A stretch of DNA of 27,007 nt, from contig CAYTNY010000025.1 in the NCBI GenBank assembly GCA_964439215.1, forward strand, positions 1-27,007, read 5' to 3'. Below are positions 15,440 through 23,027 of the stretch, one piece after another (the stretch's first letter is position 1; each line of letters begins with the position of its first letter). The translations under genes were made by a program, and so were the position numbers. The notes under the pieces were generated by a model. It made no database searches. It saw only the letters and a list, made by a program, of their open reading frames with translations, and was not told the DNA's origin. The DNA is from CAYTNY01 sp964439215 (lineage in GTDB: Bacteria; Oederibacteriota; PGYV01; CAYTNY01).

Positions 15440-15467
15440 GTAACACGAATCTTTAAAATCGTAACAC
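15440..15467 (-). promoter_or_regulatory. Candidate NikR operator (GTGTTAC repeat)
   Basis: Read on the minus strand, GTGTTAC occurs twice (15467-15461 and 15446-15440) separated by 14 bases, which is 21 bases start to start or two helical turns. The first copy overlaps the -10 box of the nikR promoter and the second lies near the transcription start. The half-site resembles the GTGTTAC...GTAACAC motif I recall for deltaproteobacterial NikR, but here the halves are direct rather than inverted. The centre also holds a partial dyad ACGA...TCGT. Repression of the whole operon by binding here is an inference. Confidence 0.6.
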
Positions 15468-15486
15468 AATATATGCCCGGAGTCAA
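15458..15486 (-). promoter_or_regulatory. Promoter of the nikR-tonB-ABC operon
   Basis: TTGACT (15486-15481) and TACGAT (15463-15458) are separated by exactly 17 bases on the minus strand, about 40 bases before the nikR ATG. No other good promoter is visible between nikR and the methyltransferase gene, and gene gaps there are 42 bases or less, so this promoter probably serves all nine genes. Confidence 0.72.
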
Positions 15487-15523
15487 TCCCTCTTCCGCCA
15501 ATCAGCAGTTCTTCATATTTTTA

Positions 15524-15553
15524 TTAACATATTTTTAACGTTATCCTTATATT
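15524..15553 (+). promoter_or_regulatory. Possible promoter for the PHP-glycosyltransferase gene
   Basis: TTAACA (15524-15529) and TATATT (15548-15553) are 18 bases apart, about 55 bases before the ATG. The region is very AT-rich, so chance matches are likely and several alternative boxes exist. Confidence 0.3.
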
Positions 15554-15607
15554 ATTATATTTTTTTTATTCTATTATCTGTTAAAGACTTGCACTGCGGA
15601 GGCTTAA

Positions 15608-18034
15608 ATGAAAAAAGCAGATCTTCACGTACACTCAAAACATTCCGACCACCCTTCAGAATGGTTCCTAAAAAAACTGGGAACAGCAGAATCTTATACC
15701 GATCCCGATTATATATATAAAACATCCATTGAAAACGGTATGGATTTTGCAACAATTACAGACCACAACAAAATAGAAGGTTCATTATATCTGGCCGAAA
15801 AATATCCGGACAGGGCCTTCAGCGGAGTTGAGGCAACCACATACTTTCCCGAAGACGGCTGTAAAATACACATTAATATTTTTGACATAGACAAAGCAGC
15901 CTTTGCGGAAATAGATTCCCTGCGCGCAGATATTTACAAGCTGCGTGATTATATAAAAAATAAAAACCTGTGTTACACGGTAAACCACGCGCCATATTCT
16001 GTCAACGGCAGGCTTACCGCGGCTCACCTAGAGAAATTAATACTTCTTTTTGATGTTTTTGAGTCCAGAAACGGCGCGCGCGACGCGAATTCAAACAATA
16101 CCTGGACGAAAATATTAAGCAGCCTGACAGAAGAAGACATTTTAAAACTCTTTCAAAAGCACAACATAGAGCCCATAAGCTCCGACCCCTGGATAAAAGG
16201 ATTCACGGGCGGCTCCGATGACCACGCCGGGCTCTTTATGGGGAAAACATACACGCAGTCCTACGCGGATTCAAAGGCGGACTTTATAAACAACATAAAA
16301 AATAAAAAAACAATGGTCTTTGGCCGGCACAACAGCTATCAGTCCTTTGTATTTTCGATATATAAGATCGCTTACGACTTTTCAAAAAGCAAAGGGCGGA
16401 ATCCTTCAAAAAATCTCTTCAACAGCATAACAGAACTGATTTTCGAAAAAGAAAATCTTACTTTCAAAGATAAACTTAAAATAAACCATTTTAAGAAAAA
16501 AGCAAAAGAAAACAAAAACAAGATAAACGCGCTCCTGATCGAACTTGTTGAAGAGGCCGGGAAGAATTCAGGTTCTTCAATAGAAGAAATACCCGATATT
16601 CTTTACTCAAAAATCTCCGTACTTGCGGACGAATTCCTGAAACTGCTTTTCTGCTCGCTTGAAGACGATATTTACTCCGGCAATATTTCCGGAATAATAA
16701 AAAATATTTCATCAGCTATTCCGGGTATTTTTCTTTCCATACCTTTTTTCAGCACTTTAAAGCATTTTTATAATAACAGAGCCATTTTAAAAGGGCTTGC
16801 GGACGAATACTGCCCGGAGGAAATCTTGAATTCAAAACGGATTTTATGGTTTACGGATACCATAAAGGACCTAAATGGAGTCTCTGTAACCCTTCGCAGC
16901 ATAGCCCGCTTTTCCCACCAAAGCGGGAAAGAGCTTATGATCGCTTCCTGTCTTGATGAAAAAGATGCAGGCGCGGACCTGCCTCCGAATATTATGAATC
17001 TGCCCTTTATTCACTCCTTCAAACTTCCGTACTATGAGAATTATGGGCTTAAACTGCCTTCTGTTCTTTCCTCAATAAAAATGATTTCGGATTTCAATCC
17101 TGACGAAATATATATTTCCACGCCCGGCCCTGTTGGTTTTATGGGGCTCTTGGCCGCCAAAGTACTTAACATCAAAACAGCGGGCATCTATCACACAGAC
17201 TTTGCAATGCAGTCAAAAGATATAATAAATGAAGAATCCGTGGAAAAAATAACCGAATCGGGAATTAAATGGTTCTATTCGGTTATGGACGAAATACAGG
17301 TTCCTACCCGCGAATACATAAGCATTCTTGAAACAAGAGGCTTTGAACTTCCAAAAATGAAAGTCTTCAGGCGCGGAATTGACACATCGCTTTTTTATCC
17401 GCGCTCCGGAGAGAAAAATCACGCAAAAAATGTTTTCGGCATAAAAGACGGCCCTTCCCTGCTCTATACCGGCAGAGTATCCAAAGACAAAAATCTTGAT
17501 TTCCTGCTGCACATCTACCGCGAAACATCAAAAAAGATGCCGGGAATAAACCTGATAATCGCCGGAGACGGCCCTTATCTCGGGGAACTTAAAGAAAATG
17601 CCTCCTCAGACAAGAATATTTTCTTTTTGGGAAAGCAGAACCAGAAAATTATGCCGTTTATTTATTCTTTGGCTGATTTGCTTTTATTCCCCAGCGTAAC
17701 CGATACCTTCGGAATGACGGTACTGGAGGCCCAGGCATGCGGAATACCGGCAGTGGTGTCGGATACCGGCGGCCCGAAAGAAATAATAATACACGGCGAA
17801 ACAGGACTCGCAGCCCGTTCAAACGACGCTGATGACTGGATTTCAAAAACTCTCTATTTGCTTAAACTTTGCGCTTCGGACAGCTGCACATACCGGCGTA
17901 TGTCCGAAAAAGCCTCAAAAAATATATTTGAAAACTATAACTGGAACATAGTGATAGACAATATTACCCGTAAAAAAAACATACCTTCCTGCCAAAAATA
18001 TCATTTCGGCTCAAAAACTGTTTACGGGGCCTGA
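15608..18034 (+). CDS. PHP-domain phosphoesterase fused to a GT4 glycosyltransferase
   Basis: This is an 808-residue two-domain protein, with GGAGG 5 bases before the ATG. The N-terminal PHP domain (about 1-270) shows the metal-ligand motifs DLHVHSKHSD, TITDHN, CKIHINIF, VNHAPYS and GGSDDHAG, so its hydrolase site looks intact. A helical, Lys-rich middle (about 270-410) has no recognised family. The C-terminal half (about 412-795) is a GT-B glycosyltransferase of family GT4, with YTGRVSKDKNLDFLL, the IAGDGP loop, and the EX7E-type motif in TFGMTVLEAQACGIPAVVSDTGGPKEII. Similar fusions occur in other bacteria as far as I recall, with no known substrate. It is the only confident plus-strand gene, between nikR and the rml operon, and probably acts in surface glycan or glycolipid synthesis. 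Confidence 0.9.
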   Translation: MKKADLHVHSKHSDHPSEWFLKKLGTAESYTDPDYIYKTSIENGMDFATITDHNKIEGSLYLAEKYPDRAFSGVEATTYFPEDGCKIHINIFDIDKAAFAEIDSLRADIYKLRDYIKNKNLCYTVNHAPYSVNGRLTAAHLEKLILLFDVFESRNGARDANSNNTWTKILSSLTEEDILKLFQKHNIEPISSDPWIKGFTGGSDDHAGLFMGKTYTQSYADSKADFINNIKNKKTMVFGRHNSYQSFVFSIYKIAYDFSKSKGRNPSKNLFNSITELIFEKENLTFKDKLKINHFKKKAKENKNKINALLIELVEEAGKNSGSSIEEIPDILYSKISVLADEFLKLLFCSLEDDIYSGNISGIIKNISSAIPGIFLSIPFFSTLKHFYNNRAILKGLADEYCPEEILNSKRILWFTDTIKDLNGVSVTLRSIARFSHQSGKELMIASCLDEKDAGADLPPNIMNLPFIHSFKLPYYENYGLKLPSVLSSIKMISDFNPDEIYISTPGPVGFMGLLAAKVLNIKTAGIYHTDFAMQSKDIINEESVEKITESGIKWFYSVMDEIQVPTREYISILETRGFELPKMKVFRRGIDTSLFYPRSGEKNHAKNVFGIKDGPSLLYTGRVSKDKNLDFLLHIYRETSKKMPGINLIIAGDGPYLGELKENASSDKNIFFLGKQNQKIMPFIYSLADLLLFPSVTDTFGMTVLEAQACGIPAVVSDTGGPKEIIIHGETGLAARSNDADDWISKTLYLLKLCASDSCTYRRMSEKASKNIFENYNWNIVIDNITRKKNIPSCQKYHFGSKTVYGA

Positions 18035-18057
18035 CTCAAAAAACAGCCTTTACATTT

Positions 18058-18210
18058 TCAAACTTCAGGAAACCGCACGGGTCCTCCCTGCATCCTGTAT
18101 GTTGCCCCTATTTTTAAAACAAGACGGTTCATAACAGCCATATCACCACACATCTCCCTTTTCAATAGAGTGGATAAATTCCAGGGATCCGCGAATACGC
18201 CAAAAAGCAT
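18058..18210 (-). CDS. Possible 50-residue ORF or gene remnant, unknown
   Basis: An open frame of 50 codons from an ATG at 18210, opening MLFGVFADPWNLSTLL and ending ATYRMQGGPVRFPEV. The frame stays open upstream through ENTKADSS into the C-rich palindrome. There is no Shine-Dalgarno sequence at the ATG and no family I can name. The composition looks protein-like, but the position between a convergent gene pair and next to a dispersed palindrome suggests a remnant or part of a repeat as much as a real gene. Confidence 0.3.
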   Translation of the reverse strand: MLFGVFADPWNLSTLLKREMCGDMAVMNRLVLKIGATYRMQGGPVRFPEV

Positions 18211-18237
18211 AGAACTGTCGGCTTTGGTATTTTCACA

Positions 18238-18258
18238 CCCCCCTTTTCAAAAAGGGGG
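18238..18258. repeat. Dispersed C-rich palindrome
   Basis: CCCCCTTTTCAAAAAGGGGG (18239-18258) is a near-perfect palindrome and is identical, on the opposite strand, to 657-676. It lies between the convergent ends of the PHP-glycosyltransferase and queC. It could act as a transcription barrier, but no T-run follows it on either strand, so I do not call it a terminator. Confidence 0.7.
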
Positions 18259-18288
18259 CAACCGAAAAAAAACATAAAGCCGCAAATT

Positions 18289-18978
18289 TTATTTTCCTGA
18301 AAGATCTTTTAAAGGATCGGGGATGCCGGCAAGGCGGAAGCCTTTTTCCCGCAGGATACAGGACGGACATTTGCCGCACGGCTTTTTGCCGCCTTCATAA
18401 CAGGTGTGGGTGTATTTAAGAGTATCCAGTATGCCGAGTTTTTCGGCAAGCAGAACCGTATCTTTTTTGTCTTTGTTGATAAGAGGCGCGTGTATCTTAA
18501 ACGGATATTCCATGCCTTCATTCAGCGTCTTTTGCATTGATCTTATAAATCCTGCCCTGCAGTCGGGATAACCCGAATAATCCGCCTGCGACACGCCTAT
18601 TGCCAGGTTAGCTGTCTTTTTCGTATACGCCAAAGATGCCGCTGCAGCCAGAAAAACTATGTTTCTCCCCGGCACAAAAGACGCGGGCAGTTTTCTGTTC
18701 ACTTTATCTTTTTTATTGAGATTCTTTTTTTTATCCAGAAGCGCGGAAGTTTTCACGCTTTCAAACTGTTTAAGTTTTATAACCGTATGCTTTACCCCGG
18801 CCAGGGATGCTATTTTCGCCGCGCTCTTTAGTTCGGCCTTATGGCGCTGCCCGTAATCAAACGAGACCGCCTCAACACGCGCGGCTCTTTTCTTTGCCCA
18901 GAACAAAACAGTTGTTGAGTCCTGCCCCCCGCTGAAAAGAACAAGCATCCTGTCATATGCTTTTTTTGTTTTTTTCAC
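18289..18978 (-). CDS. queC: 7-cyano-7-deazaguanine synthase QueC
   Basis: This 229-residue enzyme converts 7-carboxy-7-deazaguanine to preQ0 with ATP and ammonia, in queuosine tRNA modification. It carries the PP-loop SGGQDST (16-22), the FDYGQRHKAEL segment, and the C-terminal zinc site with Cys193, Cys201, Cys204 and Cys207. The start is GTG with GGAG 6 bases upstream, 14 bases after comF, giving a Lys-rich N-terminal extension of about 10 residues. No other queuosine genes are in the window, so it is a passenger at the end of the polysaccharide operon. Confidence 0.96.
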   Translation of the reverse strand: MKKTKKAYDRMLVLFSGGQDSTTVLFWAKKRAARVEAVSFDYGQRHKAELKSAAKIASLAGVKHTVIKLKQFESVKTSALLDKKKNLNKKDKVNRKLPASFVPGRNIVFLAAAASLAYTKKTANLAIGVSQADYSGYPDCRAGFIRSMQKTLNEGMEYPFKIHAPLINKDKKDTVLLAEKLGILDTLKYTHTCYEGGKKPCGKCPSCILREKGFRLAGIPDPLKDLSGK

Positions 18979-18992
18979 CTGTTTCTCCTTCT

Positions 18993-19697
18993 TTATATAC
19001 TGCGCGCCGCAACTACGCCTATTACCGACTCGGCTCCGGCTTTTTTCAGCGCTTTTGCCGCCTCGTTTATCGTGCTTCCCGTCGTAAATACATCATCAAG
19101 AAGCGCGGCCTTTATTCCCCGGGCGTTTTCCTCCGCCTTAAAAGCGTCCTTTAAATTTGTAAGTCTTTTTTTCCGCACAAGCTTATTCTGCGGCTGCGTT
19201 TCCTTTATTTTTTTCACGGCATCCGCTGTTTTATGTCCTGTCCGTTTTGATATGTATTTCGCGACCGCCTTTATATGGCAGAATCCCCTTTTTTTTACCG
19301 CTGAACGGTTTGCGGGAACAGGTACTATCACATAATCCCCGGGCAGATGCGCCAGCGCTGTTTTTTCGCATATATACTCCGCAAGAACTTTTGCCGCTCT
19401 TTCCCTGTAATCAAATTTAAGCGCATAAATCATATCTTTAAGCGCCCCTTTATATAAACCCGCGGGCCTGCAGTATTCAAAATAATTTTTTCTTTCCCTG
19501 CATTCCCTGCACTCCCCTGCTTGTGAGGAAAGCGGCTTGCCGCACACCGTGCACATAGGCTCCTCAAGCGGCATCATATTCTCAAAACACTGCGGGCATA
19601 CATATTCATACTTAAAGACTTTTATATACCGCCGGCAGGTCCTGCACTGCTGAGGAAAAAACAGGCTTAGTATGCCGCTGTAAAAATCCTTTATCAT
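18993..19697 (-). CDS. comF: ComF-family phosphoribosyltransferase-like protein
   Basis: A 234-residue protein with an N-terminal double zinc ribbon (Cys18, 21, 34, 37 and Cys49, 52, 63, 66) followed by a phosphoribosyltransferase fold with PVPANRSAVKKRGF and the PRPP-binding loop LDDVFTTGST (200-209). ComF/GntX proteins are needed for DNA uptake in several competent bacteria, though their exact reaction is not settled. Its ATG overlaps the upstream glycosyltransferase stop by 4 bases. With comEA and comEC elsewhere in the window it adds to the case for transformation machinery. Confidence 0.93.
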   Translation of the reverse strand: MIKDFYSGILSLFFPQQCRTCRRYIKVFKYEYVCPQCFENMMPLEEPMCTVCGKPLSSQAGECRECRERKNYFEYCRPAGLYKGALKDMIYALKFDYRERAAKVLAEYICEKTALAHLPGDYVIVPVPANRSAVKKRGFCHIKAVAKYISKRTGHKTADAVKKIKETQPQNKLVRKKRLTNLKDAFKAEENARGIKAALLDDVFTTGSTINEAAKALKKAGAESVIGVVAARSI

Positions 19698-20791
19698 TTC
19701 ATTATCCGCGTGTAAAGCCCGGCTAATTTTTCGGCTATTTTATCATTTGTATAATTATTCATAAGTTTTTCATATCCCTTATCCCTGCAGTTTTGATATA
19801 TCCGCATATCGCCCGTCAGACGCAGAATTTTGTCTTTTAATTCCGCGGAATCGCCTTCCATAAATATCATCCCAGCTCCTTTCAGCAGATTCGGAATCTC
19901 TCCGGAATCAGACCCTATAACAGGCACCTTTGACGCAAACGATTCTATTATAACCCTCCCGAATTTTTCCCTCCAGTATTTAGTTGTCAGGGACGGCAGC
20001 ACAAAAACATCCAGCTCCGTCATAAAAGCAGGTATACTGCTCCTGTTTATATGCCCTCTGAATTCTATTCTTTGCAAAACCCCTTTTTCCTCCGCACGCT
20101 TTTTCAGGCTGTTCTCATAGTCCTTTTCCCCCGCGCCCGCCATTATGAATTTCACATTATTTATGCCTGAAACCGCATCTATAACTGTTTCAAGGCCTTT
20201 TTCAGGCGCGATCCTTCCCGTATACCCCAGTGTGTAATTTTTTTTGCCGCTTATTCCCGGAGCAAAAGAAAACTCCTCAGGATTAATTCCGTGGGCTATA
20301 ATTTCAATCTTTTCCTCGCTGCATCCTCTTTCAACAAGAAGTTTTTTTGCGTCAAGATTTACAGCAGCAACGCCATCCGTATTTTTCAAGCAGTAAGAAT
20401 CAAAATACTGCCTTACTGCATTATGTTTGCGCTTGAAATTATCAGATGTGAAAAAAACTGTCTTTTTTCCTGTTTTTTTCGCGGCGCGCATAAACTGCAT
20501 ACATGGTATGTCAAAAGGCTCTTCTTCAATATGAATTATATCAGGGTTCAGTCTTTTTACGGTTTTTAATGCTTTTTTATAAAAATGCACATATTTTTTA
20601 AGAAAAACCACTCTGCCTGTTTCATATTTTATCTGTTTATACCCCTTAAACGGCCGTGTTTTCACCCCGCTTTCATACCAGTAAGGCGGCGTTACAAGCA
20701 CAATATCAATACCGTGGTTCTCCGCAAGGCACACCAGCTTCTGCTGATATTCTTTCAGCACCGCACTGTGCGAAACAAACATTACTTTCAT
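19694..20791 (-). CDS. GT4-family glycosyltransferase, paralogue 2
   Basis: I start at the ATG at 20791, with GGAGG 5 bases upstream, giving 365 residues (MKVMFVSHSAVLKEYQQKL). A GT-B fold is indicated by an N-terminal acceptor domain with PYWYESGVKTRPFKG and HIEEEPFDIPCMQF, then the donor-binding half with YTGRIAPEKGLETVIDA, the GAGEKDYE loop and EKFGRVIIESFASKVPVIGS with the EX7E-type glutamates. It is closely related to the gene upstream, consistent with tandem duplication. The likely donor is a nucleotide sugar made by the rml genes. It is probably cytoplasmic or membrane-associated. Confidence 0.93.
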   Translation of the reverse strand: MKVMFVSHSAVLKEYQQKLVCLAENHGIDIVLVTPPYWYESGVKTRPFKGYKQIKYETGRVVFLKKYVHFYKKALKTVKRLNPDIIHIEEEPFDIPCMQFMRAAKKTGKKTVFFTSDNFKRKHNAVRQYFDSYCLKNTDGVAAVNLDAKKLLVERGCSEEKIEIIAHGINPEEFSFAPGISGKKNYTLGYTGRIAPEKGLETVIDAVSGINNVKFIMAGAGEKDYENSLKKRAEEKGVLQRIEFRGHINRSSIPAFMTELDVFVLPSLTTKYWREKFGRVIIESFASKVPVIGSDSGEIPNLLKGAGMIFMEGDSAELKDKILRLTGDMRIYQNCRDKGYEKLMNNYTNDKIAEKLAGLYTRIMK

Positions 20792-20825
20792 CAAATCCTC
20801 CGGCATTTCGTTTTTTTCGGTTTTT

Positions 20826-21914
20826 TCATATTGACCTGTAAAACTCCGACAGCATACCCGCTATTTTCCGGTTTGTAAATCTGTCCAGCATTCTATTATA
20901 ACCTTTTATGGCAAGTTCTCTGCGCAGACCGGAATTATCACTGAGTTTTTTTATGCACCTGCCCAGATCAGCCGCATTCCCTTCTTCAAAAACAAGACCC
21001 GCATCGCCTATTACATGAGGAATCTCGCCGGAAGACGAGCCTATAACAGGAATCTTTGACGCAAAAGCCTCTATAATAACCCGTCCGAACTGTTCTTTCC
21101 AGTTTCCGGCAGTAAGAGAAGGAAGCACAAATATATCCATTTCAGACATAATACCTTTCATTTTGTCCCTGTCGGTATATCCGTGAAAAAACACTCTATC
21201 TGATATATTCAGTTCCCGGGCAAGTTCCTTCAGCGATGATACATACCCGGGCTCCCCTGTCCCTATAAGATTTACCGCCGTGTTTTCTAATCCTGAGACT
21301 GCTTTCAGAAGAATTTCCACTCCTTTTTCCGGAATCAGCCTTCCTGCATAAACAATATTTTTACCGGAACCGTTCCTCTCAACAGCGGAAAAATCCTCCG
21401 GATTTAATCCATACTGCGGTATAACTTTTACCGGGCCATTAAACCCCTTTTGTTTTAAAATATCCGCGCCTTCCGCGTTTCCCGCGGCTGCCGCATCAGC
21501 ATTTTTCAAAACATATTTTTCAAACCGCGACCGAAGAAAACCATAATCCCGCATAATATTTTCCCATGTAAAAAAAAGAGTCTTTATCCCCTGTTTTTTC
21601 GCGCCCCGGACAAACTGGAAACAGGCCATATTAAAAGGCTCTTCTTCCACATGAACCACATCCGGCCGTATTTTTTTCAGGACCGCGTTTGTATTGAGAT
21701 AAAAATAATTCATGTGTTTTTTAAAAACCACAGCCCCGCAGCGTGCGTATTTAATGCTTTTACTGCCTGTATAGAGTTTTTTCTTTACTCCGCCTTCATA
21801 CCAGTAAGGCGGAGCGGCAAGAGTGATATCAAATCCGAACTCCTCCGCAAGTATTACAAGTTTCTGCTGATGATATTCAATAACCGATGAATGAGAAACA
21901 ACAAGTATTTTCAT
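20826..21914 (-). CDS. GT4-family glycosyltransferase, paralogue 1
   Basis: A 362-residue GT-B enzyme with the same architecture as the downstream gene. MKILVVSHSSVIEYHQQKL opens the acceptor domain, followed by PYWYEGGVKKKLYTG and HVEEEPFNMACFQF. The donor domain has VYAGRLIPEKGVEILLKA, LIGTGEPGY, and EQFGRVIIEAFASKIPVIGSSSGEIP. Shared motifs throughout show that the pair arose by duplication. Gaps of 41 and 34 bases to its neighbours place it in the rml operon. Acceptor and linkage cannot be told. Confidence 0.93.
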   Translation of the reverse strand: MKILVVSHSSVIEYHQQKLVILAEEFGFDITLAAPPYWYEGGVKKKLYTGSKSIKYARCGAVVFKKHMNYFYLNTNAVLKKIRPDVVHVEEEPFNMACFQFVRGAKKQGIKTLFFTWENIMRDYGFLRSRFEKYVLKNADAAAAGNAEGADILKQKGFNGPVKVIPQYGLNPEDFSAVERNGSGKNIVYAGRLIPEKGVEILLKAVSGLENTAVNLIGTGEPGYVSSLKELARELNISDRVFFHGYTDRDKMKGIMSEMDIFVLPSLTAGNWKEQFGRVIIEAFASKIPVIGSSSGEIPHVIGDAGLVFEEGNAADLGRCIKKLSDNSGLRRELAIKGYNRMLDRFTNRKIAGMLSEFYRSI

Positions 21915-21955
21915 ATATTATCCTTTAATATTATACGATTCTATACCGCAAGCCA

Positions 21956-22978
21956 TCACATATCCTCAAAAAGTTCTTTATGTTCTTTTACCCACTCATA
22001 AAGTTTCTCCACACCCTGTTCAGGCTTCACTTTCGGAACCCAGTCCAGTTCTTTCCGCGCTTTTGAAATATCACACACGAAAACCGGCTGGTCGCCGGGG
22101 CGCCAGTCCGCGGATTTAACGGGTATTTTTTTGCCGAGAAACTTTTCCAGAAACGCCAGAAGCTCCAGAAGAGACATTGTGTTAGCCGGTCCGCCGCCCA
22201 CGTTAAACGCCCTGCCTTTTATTCTGTCTATATTTTCCGCGGCAGCCTCATACGCATCTATCAGATCATCCACAAAAAGAACATCCCTAACCTGTTTTCC
22301 GTCTCCGTATATAGTAATTTCCTTATCCAGCATCGCGGCTATCGTAAACCAGGCCACCCATCCCTGGTCTTCTATACCGAACTGGCGGTACCCGTAAATA
22401 CACGACTGCCTGAAAACAACGGTTCTGAGCCCGTAAATTCTGGCGTAATCTATCATATACTGATCAGCCGCGCCTTTTGAACATCCGTACGGTGAATGAA
22501 AATCCAGCAGCCGTTCTTCATTTATCCCTTCGGGACAGTCCGCATAGGCATACTTCCCGTTTTTTTCCTCAATCTTTATATCTGTCATTCCCCCGTAAAC
22601 TTTATTTGTGGAAGAATATATTATAACAGGATCGGCTTTTGTTTCCCTTACGGCCTCCAGAAGGTTAAACGCACCCAGAGCATTTATCTCAAAATCCTCT
22701 CTTGGATTTACAACCGATGTTGTAACCGCAACCTGCGCCGCAAAATGCATCACCATATCATATTTCCCGTTCTCAAAAACATTTTTTATTTCGCTGTATT
22801 TCGTAATGTCCCCTTTTATAAAATTCATATCCGGATTTTTCTCAAGCTGTTTCAGGTTCCAATCCGTACCTTTTCTTGAAAGATTGTCAAAAACATCAAC
22901 CGTATGCCCTTTTTTCAGGAATCTTTCAGCTGTATTTGATCCTATAAATCCGGCCCCGCCTGTTATCAGTATTCTCAT
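21956..22978 (-). CDS. NAD-dependent sugar epimerase, CDP-paratose 2-epimerase-like
   Basis: I start at the ATG at 22978 (AGGAG, 6-base spacer), giving 340 residues; the open frame upstream overlaps the rmlD end. It is an extended short-chain dehydrogenase with the NAD motif GGAGFIGSN, the active-site serine/threonine in IIYSSTNKVYGG and the YxxxK pair in SPYGCSKGAADQY. Segments such as FRQSCIYGYRQFGIEDQGWVAW and GDGKQVRDVLFVDDL match the CDP-paratose/CDP-tyvelose 2-epimerase family. No genes for CDP-sugar synthesis are in the window, so it may act on another nucleotide sugar. It probably provides a second deoxysugar or epimer for the glycan built here. Confidence 0.85.
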   Translation of the reverse strand: MRILITGGAGFIGSNTAERFLKKGHTVDVFDNLSRKGTDWNLKQLEKNPDMNFIKGDITKYSEIKNVFENGKYDMVMHFAAQVAVTTSVVNPREDFEINALGAFNLLEAVRETKADPVIIYSSTNKVYGGMTDIKIEEKNGKYAYADCPEGINEERLLDFHSPYGCSKGAADQYMIDYARIYGLRTVVFRQSCIYGYRQFGIEDQGWVAWFTIAAMLDKEITIYGDGKQVRDVLFVDDLIDAYEAAAENIDRIKGRAFNVGGGPANTMSLLELLAFLEKFLGKKIPVKSADWRPGDQPVFVCDISKARKELDWVPKVKPEQGVEKLYEWVKEHKELFEDM

Positions 22979-23027
22979 TGCAGTCTCCTGTTCCTGATCG
23001 GTATTTCTTTCTGTAATATACCGTATT

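Noticed and set aside
15970..15978. GTGTTACAC inside the PHP-glycosyltransferase gene as a second NikR operator
   Set aside because: It lies well inside coding sequence, about 370 bases from the start, with no partner half-site at the expected distance.
18238..18258. C-rich hairpin as a rho-independent terminator between convergent genes
   Set aside because: No T-run follows on either strand and an identical palindrome lies in the left repeat island, so a dispersed repeat is the better reading.
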